DNA of 64,000 bases. Source: CAYSCZ01 sp051155775 (lineage in GTDB: Bacteria; Bacteroidota; Bacteroidia; Cytophagales; Cyclobacteriaceae). Below the pieces are notes generated by a model. The model was not told the DNA's origin. It saw only the letters and a program-made list of their open reading frames with translations, and searched no databases. The stretch covers positions 1-64,000 of the forward strand of contig DAXETV010000017.1 in assembly GCA_051155775.1 (NCBI GenBank). Reading direction: 5' to 3'. Of the stretch, positions 53,887 to 61,855 are shown piece after piece. The position numbers and the translations under genes were made by a program. Numbering within the stretch: position 1 is the first letter of the stretch; every line of letters begins with the position of its first letter.

Positions 53887-56418
53887 ATGGCTATTCAGAC
53901 CAAAATAAAAATCGAAGACGACAGAACAGGACTTGATATTGAAACCCTTAAAAGAGCATTTCTGGATAACTTGTTCTATATCCAGGGGAAATATCCCGAC
54001 ACAGCTACAAAAAACGATTTGTACATGGCATTATCATATACCATCAGGGATAGAATTATAAACAGATGGCTTAGTTCCAGAAAAGCTTATAATGATGAGG
54101 ATTCAAAAACGGTTGGATACCTATCTGCAGAGTTTCTTATGGGCCCTCATTTGGGGAATAATTTATTAAACCTCGGTTTATTTAAAAAGGTAGAAGATGC
54201 AATGAGGGATATGGGACTAAATCTCGAGGATTTGATGGATCAGGAAGAGGAACCCGGACTTGGCAATGGCGGCCTTGGCAGGTTAGCAGCATGTTATTTA
54301 GATTCCATGGTTACATTGAATCTACCTTCTGTTGGGTATGGCATACGCTATGAATTTGGGATATTTGACCAGGAAATCAAAAATGGATGGCAGGTTGAGA
54401 TTACTGATAAGTGGTTAAAATATGGTAATCCCTGGGAAGTGCCACGGTTAGAAGCATCTGTTGAAGTTAGTTTTGGTGGCCATACTGTTGCCGGATACGA
54501 TAAAAATGGCAAGTATTATGTGATGTGGGAGCCAAATGAACAAGTACTTGCGGTTCCTTATGACACACCTATCTTAGGTTATAAAACGAATAACGCCGGG
54601 TTACTTAGATTGTGGAAGGCAGAAGCCGATGAAGCTTTTGATTTTCAGCGATTTAATACCGGTGACTTCTATGGAGCAGTTGATGATAAAGTGAAGTCTG
54701 AGAATATCACCAAAATACTGTACCCCAATGATGCACAGGAAAGTGGCAAAGTCCTTAGACTTAAGCAGCAATACTTTTTTGTTTCGGCTACTTTACAAGA
54801 TACCATACGTTACCACCTGGAAGTGAGAAAACACCCTTTAAAAAACTTTCATGAAAAGATAACCTTACAACTCAATGATACTCACCCTGCCATTGCCGTT
54901 GCAGAAATGATGCGCCTGCTGGTGGATGTCCACAAGTTTGAATGGGATGAGGCCTGGGGAATTACAACAAGGACTTTTGCTTATACCAATCATACGTTAT
55001 TACCGGAAGCATTAGAGCGCTGGCCGGTTCCAATGATGAGAAAAGTGTTGCCCCGTCATATGGAAATTATCCTGGAGATTAACCACCATTTTCTGAATGA
55101 TGTGAAAGAGAAGTTTCCAGATGATCCTGAAAAGCTTTCTCAATTATCCATAATTGAAGAAGAAGGCGAAAAGTATGTCCGTATGGCAAACCTGGCCTCC
55201 GTTGGAAGTTATGCAATTAATGGGGTAGCAGAATTACACACCAAATTACTAACCTCCAATGTTTTGAAGAACTTCTATGAAATGTGGCCTGAGAAGTTTA
55301 GTAATAAAACCAATGGTGTAACCCCAAGAAGATGGATGGCTTTATGTAATCCTAAACTAAGTGCTTTAATCACTGAATCCATTGGAGATGAGTGGCTGAA
55401 GGATTTATATCAACTGAGAAAATTAGAAGATCACGTTGAGGACACTAATTTTTTACTTGCATGGCAACATTGCAAGCTGGATGTTAAGAAAAAGTTAGCC
55501 AAGTATATCAAAGAGAACCTCCATATCGACGTGGATCCTCATTCGATGTTTGATGTACAGGTCAAACGAATACATGAGTACAAAAGACAGCACCTCAATG
55601 TACTGCATATCATAACTTTATATAACCGCATAAAAGAAAACCCTGATTTAGATGTTGTTCCAAGGACCTTTATTTTTGGCGGTAAAGCAGCACCGGGATA
55701 TCATTTAGCTAAGTTGATGATCAAATTTATAACTGCTGTGGGGGATATTGTAAATAACGATCCTGATGTTAACGGGCGTTTGAAAGTTGTATTCCTGCCA
55801 GATTATAATGTCACCAACAGTCAACGTGTATACCCTGCTGCTGATCTTTCTGAACAGATTTCTACTGCCGGTAAGGAGGCCTCAGGAACCGGAAATATGA
55901 AATTCGCCATGAATGGTGCCCTAACCATAGGTACACTGGATGGCGCTAATGTTGAAATCAGAGAGGAAGTAGGAGAGGAAAATTTCTTCTTATTTGGTAT
56001 GACGGCGGACGAGGTTCAACAGAAAAAAGCTTTTGGTTACAATCCCATTGATTATTATAATTCTAACAGAGAGCTAAAGAAATGTCTTGATATGGTCTCC
56101 GGCGGATACTTCTCACGGGATGACTTTGGAAGATTCAGAGATTTGGTTGATTCCTTAAAATACGGCGACCAGTTCATGCTGCTGGCAGATTATCAGTCCT
56201 ATATTGAATGCCAGGATAAAGTGAGTGAAGCATATAAAGATGAGGAAAGATGGACAAGAATGTCACTCCTGAACACAGCCAGGATGGGTAAATTTTCCAG
56301 TGATCGTTCTATCAGCGATTACTCACGGGATATATGGAAGAATAAACCTGTGCAGGTCGACCTGCCGGAATACAATCCTCACGATGCAACGGATGTGGAT
56401 TTTTCTGGCAAGTTTTAA
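53887..56418 (+). CDS. glgP: glycogen/alpha-glucan phosphorylase
   Basis: 843 residues, GT35 family. The PLP-binding Lys672 is in EASGTGNMKFAMNG, and GTLDGANVEI follows. The N-terminal half has LGNGGLGRLAACYLDSM and the substrate block NDTHPAIAVAEMMRLL. It releases glucose 1-phosphate from stored alpha-1,4-glucan. Length and motifs are those of the longer, animal/E. coli-like type. It is convergent with the DUF3179 gene, 10 bp apart. Confidence 0.97.
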   Translation: MAIQTKIKIEDDRTGLDIETLKRAFLDNLFYIQGKYPDTATKNDLYMALSYTIRDRIINRWLSSRKAYNDEDSKTVGYLSAEFLMGPHLGNNLLNLGLFKKVEDAMRDMGLNLEDLMDQEEEPGLGNGGLGRLAACYLDSMVTLNLPSVGYGIRYEFGIFDQEIKNGWQVEITDKWLKYGNPWEVPRLEASVEVSFGGHTVAGYDKNGKYYVMWEPNEQVLAVPYDTPILGYKTNNAGLLRLWKAEADEAFDFQRFNTGDFYGAVDDKVKSENITKILYPNDAQESGKVLRLKQQYFFVSATLQDTIRYHLEVRKHPLKNFHEKITLQLNDTHPAIAVAEMMRLLVDVHKFEWDEAWGITTRTFAYTNHTLLPEALERWPVPMMRKVLPRHMEIILEINHHFLNDVKEKFPDDPEKLSQLSIIEEEGEKYVRMANLASVGSYAINGVAELHTKLLTSNVLKNFYEMWPEKFSNKTNGVTPRRWMALCNPKLSALITESIGDEWLKDLYQLRKLEDHVEDTNFLLAWQHCKLDVKKKLAKYIKENLHIDVDPHSMFDVQVKRIHEYKRQHLNVLHIITLYNRIKENPDLDVVPRTFIFGGKAAPGYHLAKLMIKFITAVGDIVNNDPDVNGRLKVVFLPDYNVTNSQRVYPAADLSEQISTAGKEASGTGNMKFAMNGALTIGTLDGANVEIREEVGEENFFLFGMTADEVQQKKAFGYNPIDYYNSNRELKKCLDMVSGGYFSRDDFGRFRDLVDSLKYGDQFMLLADYQSYIECQDKVSEAYKDEERWTRMSLLNTARMGKFSSDRSISDYSRDIWKNKPVQVDLPEYNPHDATDVDFSGKF

Positions 56419-56428
56419 TCGTTTAGGG

Positions 56429-57337
56429 TTATTCTTTATACCTGTAGACTTTGGTCTCCGGATGGAAGGTGTACCAGGCAAACCAAAACAACGTTAGGGC
56501 ATAAATATCATCGTTTTGTATGAAAGCCGTATTTGCTTCTTTATTAAACTTTATATTTATACTTTTTCCTTCGATTCTGTCAGAAATAATTTCCTGACCG
56601 GTTTTCTTAAGTTCAGAAAAGGGATAGGCTTTGCTAACTCCCTTATAATTGACTCCCAGTACTTTTTCCTTTGCATGAAATTTATCTGAGTAATCTGATA
56701 CGCCAAACATGATTCTGTCAGATCGCACATATTCCTGGTATGGGGTGTGACTATAATCTCTGGGAAAACCAGTATCTGTAGAAAGCACTTTTGTGTCAGG
56801 ATGTCTTGATTTCCAATCCGACCAGGTTGATGTCTCCAGCGAATAAAATTGCAGTTCCTTACCTTTTTCTTTTCCCGAAATTGCTTTTCCCATTAGTTGA
56901 GACCAAAGTGATCGGGTTTGTCTGTCATATAGTAATACATCACTATTGTAAAGTAGCCCGGATACCCCAAAATCCTTGAGTTGACCAGCTACCACCCTCG
57001 AAAAGGCCATACCACTCCCACATAAGGGACAAAAAGTAATCACCACCGGTAAGTCACCAATTTGGTCATTTACAATTTCATGCCAATTCATGATGCGGAT
57101 TGGGTAAGCTTTAGCCTGTCCATTCAATTCCAATCCTAAGACCATATCTTGGGATTGGAGATAGGAAGCTTTACCGGCATCTAAAAATTTAGGATTGTCG
57201 ATAGGAGGGATGCCATCGACTTTAACACCACCCCATTTAATTTCATTTACAGGAATTAGCGCATTACTCACATTAAAATCATTGAAGTGTTGTAATGGCG
57301 AAAACAAAAAAAAGTAACTAAGGATGAATGATAACAT
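56429..57337 (-). CDS. DUF3179 domain protein, exported
   Basis: 302 residues. A hydrophobic N-terminus (signal peptide, to about residue 15) precedes the DUF3179 domain: IPPIDNPKFLDAGKA, GLELNGQAKAYPIRIMNWHEIVND, VVITFCPLCGSGMAFSRV and SLWSQLMGKAISG. The two-Cys CPLCG block suggests metal or redox binding. The function of the family is unknown. It is not tightly linked to the upstream genes (about 100 bp). Confidence 0.88.
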   Translation of the reverse strand: MLSFILSYFFLFSPLQHFNDFNVSNALIPVNEIKWGGVKVDGIPPIDNPKFLDAGKASYLQSQDMVLGLELNGQAKAYPIRIMNWHEIVNDQIGDLPVVITFCPLCGSGMAFSRVVAGQLKDFGVSGLLYNSDVLLYDRQTRSLWSQLMGKAISGKEKGKELQFYSLETSTWSDWKSRHPDTKVLSTDTGFPRDYSHTPYQEYVRSDRIMFGVSDYSDKFHAKEKVLGVNYKGVSKAYPFSELKKTGQEIISDRIEGKSINIKFNKEANTAFIQNDDIYALTLFWFAWYTFHPETKVYRYKE

Positions 57338-57438
57338 AACACCCGAACATATGCGAAAAAGACTTAGTTGCCTATGGATATCTTTTTTAATCAGCAGGAC
57401 AACTTATTTCACCAGTTTGTTTGTCGGGTGACAAAAGC

Positions 57439-57858
57439 TTACAGTGATGAGATTAACATCTCTACCTGCTTTTCCAGCCTGCCAAGTGCTTGAGCAGGCA
57501 ACAAATGAGGGACATCAGATACATCCCAGTAATTGATTCTTTCAGCCCATTCGGGAAACTTACTGGTCATCATGGGTTTGTGCTCTTTTTCTTTTATCGC
57601 AATAGTTAAACTGGCATTTTCCAAATCTTCAATGGTGAGCTTTTGAGGGTATCGTAATTCATCACCTGAAATGATCCCTCGTTTTTTCAACCCTTCTACG
57701 GTAAAAACCGACATTGGCCCTACATTATTTGGGTTGTCGGCATTTAATCCTTTGGAGACTGCCCTCCATGGTTTATTATTTACCATATGGTTGAAATATT
57801 CCTCACAAAATCGGCTTCGGTAATAATTGCCTGTACATATGAATAAGATTGTCTTCAT
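57439..57858 (-). CDS. low-molecular-weight protein tyrosine phosphatase-like protein
   Basis: 139 residues. The CX5R phosphate loop is at the very start: Cys8 to Arg14 in CTGNYYRS. The expected general acid Asp is in the YWDVSDVPHL block (about residue 115). Arsenate reductase and LMW phosphatases share this loop; I cannot tell which substrate is used. It starts 7 bp after the stop of the alpha/beta-hydrolase gene, so the two may be co-transcribed. Confidence 0.85.
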   Translation of the reverse strand: MKTILFICTGNYYRSRFCEEYFNHMVNNKPWRAVSKGLNADNPNNVGPMSVFTVEGLKKRGIISGDELRYPQKLTIEDLENASLTIAIKEKEHKPMMTSKFPEWAERINYWDVSDVPHLLPAQALGRLEKQVEMLISSL

Positions 57859-57865
57859 CGAATGA

Positions 57866-58702
57866 CTATAATTGATTTACTAACCATCCACTGATCATAG
57901 CCAGTAGGTGATGTTTGTTAAGATCATTGTGTGGCTCGTGTTTCGTATTTTCCAACACATGAAATTCTACTTGATCTTTATGGATTGAGTAAAACTCTTT
58001 TGATGCTTCGATGTCTGTAAGTTGATCATTATCTCCATGAATTAGCAGTACCGACAGGTTTAAATCCTGACCATGGTTAAGTATCCATTTACCTGCTTTA
58101 TCAGTCTCTATAAAAGCCCGGGCAGAGATATAAGAATGAATCAGGGGATCTGTGTCATATTGCGATACTATCTCAGGATCGCCACTCAACACATCTGGTT
58201 CAATGTTGGTACTTTCAGTATAGGATGGAAAAATTCCAGACATGAATTTGGCAAGCGTTAACTTGCTCCTGGAAGGGGGGCTTACTAATCTGAGCCAGGG
58301 GCTGGAAAGTATCGCGGCTTTTGCTTCCTTTGATTTTCTTTTAAGGATATAATAAGCCGTTAGACAACCGCCAAAGCTATGCCCATAAATACAGAATGGT
58401 GTGTCCATGTAACGTAACCTTACGTGCTTCATCACCTCTTCCAAATCTTCTAATAAGTAATCAAATTTACGAAAATGGCCTCTTTTACCTTCAGATTGGC
58501 CATGGCCTCTATGATCAAAGCGGACAACTGAATACCCATGGTCCACAAAAAATCTAACTACATGGTCGTACCTGCCACTATGTTCACCGAAACCATGTAC
58601 AATAAATATTATCGCTTTTGGGTTATTGGAGGAAGGAAAATTGATATCAGCATATAACTTTAATCTTTCTTTGTTCAGGATACTAATATTTTCTGATACC
58701 AT
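57866..58702 (-). CDS. alpha/beta hydrolase, monoacylglycerol-lipase-like
   Basis: 278 residues. The nucleophile elbow is GHSFGG (about residue 115), the oxyanion region FIVHGFGEHSGRY precedes it, and the acid and base are in LLIHGDNDQLTD and the final TKHEPHNDLNK. This is the pattern of serine aminopeptidase S33/monoacylglycerol lipase family proteins. The substrate is probably a lipid ester. It is followed after 7 bp by the phosphatase-like gene, and starts 37 bp from the divergent patatin gene. Confidence 0.88.
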   Translation of the reverse strand: MVSENISILNKERLKLYADINFPSSNNPKAIIFIVHGFGEHSGRYDHVVRFFVDHGYSVVRFDHRGHGQSEGKRGHFRKFDYLLEDLEEVMKHVRLRYMDTPFCIYGHSFGGCLTAYYILKRKSKEAKAAILSSPWLRLVSPPSRSKLTLAKFMSGIFPSYTESTNIEPDVLSGDPEIVSQYDTDPLIHSYISARAFIETDKAGKWILNHGQDLNLSVLLIHGDNDQLTDIEASKEFYSIHKDQVEFHVLENTKHEPHNDLNKHHLLAMISGWLVNQL

Positions 58703-58739
58703 TTTTTATCTTAAAGTTTAAGCGTAGCAAATAAGGCAC

Positions 58740-61031
58740 ATGGTTGAGCACAAAAAAATAAAATTATTTTTAGATCAATTTGTTTATTCCTTCCCGGTTC
58801 AAATATTTTTTTATCACTGCAAAAGAAACCTTGCTTTACTGGCAGGTTGGTTTTTATTGATTCTTGCCATCACAGAGAACTTTGGACTTGTATATGGCAT
58901 ACCTTATCTCTACCTCGATCCTGAATATTTAAACCAGGTTGGTTTTTGGAGTTTTTTTATTGTAGGTATCACTTTTGGCGGGTTGACCATGGCTTTTAAC
59001 ATTACCAGTTATATCCTTGACGGTCATCGTTACCCATTTATTGGGATCCTGGAACGTCCATTTGCAAAATTCTCCATTAATAACAGTTTTATTGCAGTTA
59101 TCACACTTGTCATTTATATCATACAGATCATTAGGTTTCAGATAGACAATGAATTCACAGACTCAAAAGATATTATCTTGATGATAGCCGGTTTGTTGGC
59201 AGGTGTTTTTATAATGATTGCCGGTCTAAACATTTACTTTTCACTCACCAATATAGATATATTTCAATTTCTAGCAGGCAGTGTAGATAAGCGACTTAGA
59301 AAAGCGGCACTGAGCAGGGTACGCGTAATGAATAAACTGAAAGAAACTAAAAGAGGAGAAATAAATGTGACAAACTATCTGGATCTTAAATTAAAAGTGA
59401 GATCTACAGCGGGATTATTGGATTTTTATGACCGTAGCGCTGTTTTAAAGGTATTTGACCAGAATCATTTCAATTCGGTGGTTGCTGAGTTATTAATTAT
59501 CATTGTTATTCTTCTTTTAGGCATTTTCATGGAAAATCCATACTTCCAGATTCCAGCAGGCGCCAGCACCATTTTGATGATCACCATCTTCATTATGCTT
59601 ACCGGTGCAGTATCTTACTGGTTTAGGGGTTGGAGCATAACGTTCGTAGTGGCACTATTTATCTTTATCAATGTTTTGGTTAGGTCTGGTATCATTGAAG
59701 GAAATTTCACAGCAAGGGGGTTGGATTATAACACGGGCAAAGCCGAATATTCACTAGAAAACCTCAATAGAATTAATAGTCACCAAAATTTCGTAAGAGA
59801 TAAGAAGGAGACGCTTGAAATATTAAATAAATGGAAAGCTAAGTGGCCGGAAAAAGAGAAGATGATATTCCTGTGTGTAAGTGGTGGTGGGCAGCGGGCT
59901 GCCTTATGGACAGTAAATGCCCTTCAAAATATAGACCGAAATTTAAATGGGCAGCTAATGAACCACACCCAGCTTATAACAGGCGCCTCCGGGGGGATAA
60001 TTGGTGCGGCCTTCTATCGGGAACTTTACCTTAGAACACTTAATGGCCAATTGCAGAATCAAAATCAGGTTAAATATTTAGACCAAATATCAAGGGATAA
60101 TCTCAATGCCATCATTTACACCCTTATGGTTAATGATCTGTTTATCAGGTTGCAATCCTATGAGTATGCAGGAAATCATTATGTCAAAGACCGGGGATAT
60201 GCTTTTGAAAACAAGCTGAACGAAAACCTGGATTTTGTGTTCGAGAAGCAACTGATGGATTACAAATCTCCGGAGCAATTAAGTGAGATCCCCATGATGA
60301 TTCTGACCCCAACAATATTGAATGATGGGCGAAAATTGTTTATATCCCCTCAAGGACTAACTTACATGGGCATCTCCCAGGAAATCGGAAGAAAGGCAGA
60401 GAATTTTAAAAACCGAGGCGTTGATTTTAAACATCTATTTCAATCACAGGGTGCTTCAGACCTACATTTTCTCAGTGCGCTGAGGATGAGCGCCTCCTTC
60501 CCTTATATCACCCCGAATGTTAATCTCCCCAGCAATCCTGAAATTGAAATCATGGATGCAGGAATCTCCGATAATTATGGGATCAGTGATGCCATTAGGT
60601 TTCTATTTGTTTTTCAGGATTGGATATCAGAAAACACATCGGGTGTTGTTTTTTTAATTATCCGGGATACACGGAAAACCGGCCCGATTGAGGATAGGCC
60701 TAACCCTTCCATCATTGACAAGCTCACTTATCCAATTGCAGGGGTTTATAATAACCTGGCGAATGTTCAGGACATTAGAAATGATGAACGGCTCGAAACG
60801 GCTAAAGAATGGTTTAATGGTGAATTAGATGTTGTGGAACTGGAGTATGATACCTATAGCTTGTTTGATGGTGCCACCAATGCCATTGATAAGCACGAAA
60901 AAAAGATAAAAAGGGCTTCTTTGAGTTGGCACCTCACAACCAAAGAAAAAAAGAACATCATCGAAAATATCGAACGAACCAAAAACCAGAATGCTTTGAA
61001 TAAGCTGCAACGGATAATTAATAGTCGTTGA
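58740..61031 (+). CDS. membrane-anchored patatin-like phospholipase
   Basis: 763 residues. Residues about 25-330 hold six or so hydrophobic segments, then a patatin domain (about 370-740). The oxyanion loop is SGGGQRAALW, the nucleophile Ser417 is in GASGGIIG and the dyad Asp606 is in MDAGISDNYG. Bacterial patatins hydrolyse membrane lipids; here the domain is fused behind a large membrane region, which is unusual. It overlaps the convergent rsmE gene by 14 bp. Substrate unknown. Confidence 0.88.
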   Translation: MVEHKKIKLFLDQFVYSFPVQIFFYHCKRNLALLAGWFLLILAITENFGLVYGIPYLYLDPEYLNQVGFWSFFIVGITFGGLTMAFNITSYILDGHRYPFIGILERPFAKFSINNSFIAVITLVIYIIQIIRFQIDNEFTDSKDIILMIAGLLAGVFIMIAGLNIYFSLTNIDIFQFLAGSVDKRLRKAALSRVRVMNKLKETKRGEINVTNYLDLKLKVRSTAGLLDFYDRSAVLKVFDQNHFNSVVAELLIIIVILLLGIFMENPYFQIPAGASTILMITIFIMLTGAVSYWFRGWSITFVVALFIFINVLVRSGIIEGNFTARGLDYNTGKAEYSLENLNRINSHQNFVRDKKETLEILNKWKAKWPEKEKMIFLCVSGGGQRAALWTVNALQNIDRNLNGQLMNHTQLITGASGGIIGAAFYRELYLRTLNGQLQNQNQVKYLDQISRDNLNAIIYTLMVNDLFIRLQSYEYAGNHYVKDRGYAFENKLNENLDFVFEKQLMDYKSPEQLSEIPMMILTPTILNDGRKLFISPQGLTYMGISQEIGRKAENFKNRGVDFKHLFQSQGASDLHFLSALRMSASFPYITPNVNLPSNPEIEIMDAGISDNYGISDAIRFLFVFQDWISENTSGVVFLIIRDTRKTGPIEDRPNPSIIDKLTYPIAGVYNNLANVQDIRNDERLETAKEWFNGELDVVELEYDTYSLFDGATNAIDKHEKKIKRASLSWHLTTKEKKNIIENIERTKNQNALNKLQRIINSR

Positions 61032-61710
61032 GCATATTTAATTGAGCACAGGCTACCACGCCTGCTGTCTCTGTTCTTAAAGTGTTCTTTCCAAGGCTGA
61101 CGGGTTTGAATTTAAAGTCTTCAGCAAGCCTAATTTCTTCTTTAGAAAAATCTCCTTCAGGGCCTATAAGTATTGCGTAGTCTCTACCAGGTTTTGTTGA
61201 GGACCTCAAAAGCTCACTTTTATCATTTACATGAGCAATAAATTTTTGCGACTGGGGGCAAATTGTAATAAAGTCTTTAAACTGAATTAACCCATTGATC
61301 TTTGGAATGATATAACATTTGCTCTGTTTCATGGCGCTGACGGCTTTTTTATATAACCGATCCAACCTTATTCTTGACCGCTCAGAATGATCTGATTCAA
61401 TAAATGTGATGGCATCTACACCAAGTTCCACAGCCTTTTCAGTGAACCATTCCATTCGATCCATATTTTTCGTTGGTGCAATAGCCAGGTGAATGTAATG
61501 ATGCTTGTTAATGCTTTGAAATTTTTCCAACACTTCAAAATTGAATTGTCCTTTTTCCAAATTGCCCAGTTTTGCTTTATAAGCATTTCCTGATCCGTCC
61601 GTTAGGTAAATAAAGTCTCCCTCGGCTAACCTGAGTACTTTACTGGCATGATTCGACTCTTCTCTGGACAGGTACTTTTCTGAAATGTTGGTTGAATAGA
61701 ATAGGTGCAT
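61018..61710 (-). CDS. rsmE: 16S rRNA (uracil(1498)-N3)-methyltransferase RsmE
   Basis: 230 residues. The N-terminal PUA-like region includes NHASKVLRLAEGDFIYLTDG, and the SPOUT trefoil-knot domain has AILIGPEGDFSKEEI and SLGKNTLRTETAGVVAC, which bind S-adenosylmethionine. The enzyme methylates U1498 in the decoding area of the small subunit. The 3' end overlaps the patatin gene by 14 bp. Confidence 0.96.
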   Translation of the reverse strand: MHLFYSTNISEKYLSREESNHASKVLRLAEGDFIYLTDGSGNAYKAKLGNLEKGQFNFEVLEKFQSINKHHYIHLAIAPTKNMDRMEWFTEKAVELGVDAITFIESDHSERSRIRLDRLYKKAVSAMKQSKCYIIPKINGLIQFKDFITICPQSQKFIAHVNDKSELLRSSTKPGRDYAILIGPEGDFSKEEIRLAEDFKFKPVSLGKNTLRTETAGVVACAQLNMLNDY

Positions 61711-61855
61711 TTAATTGGGTATTATTGAATAATTTGGTAGTTTTTTTCAATATTTAGGTTATTTTTTTAACGTTTATATTGTATTGATGCAAAATATCAT
61801 AATTTTACCCTTTATTTTTAATATAATATGAAATTTAAACCTTAACCAATTCGAT

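Noticed and set aside
57340..57430. 7-bp inverted repeat CACCCGA / TCGGGTG in the DUF3179 upstream region
   Set aside because: The arms are about 77 bp apart, and a perfect 7-bp match at that distance is expected by chance.
61828..61845. 5-codon upstream frame before the glutamine synthetase gene, as a leader peptide
   Set aside because: Five codons with no stall-type residues and no attenuator hairpin nearby; likely chance.
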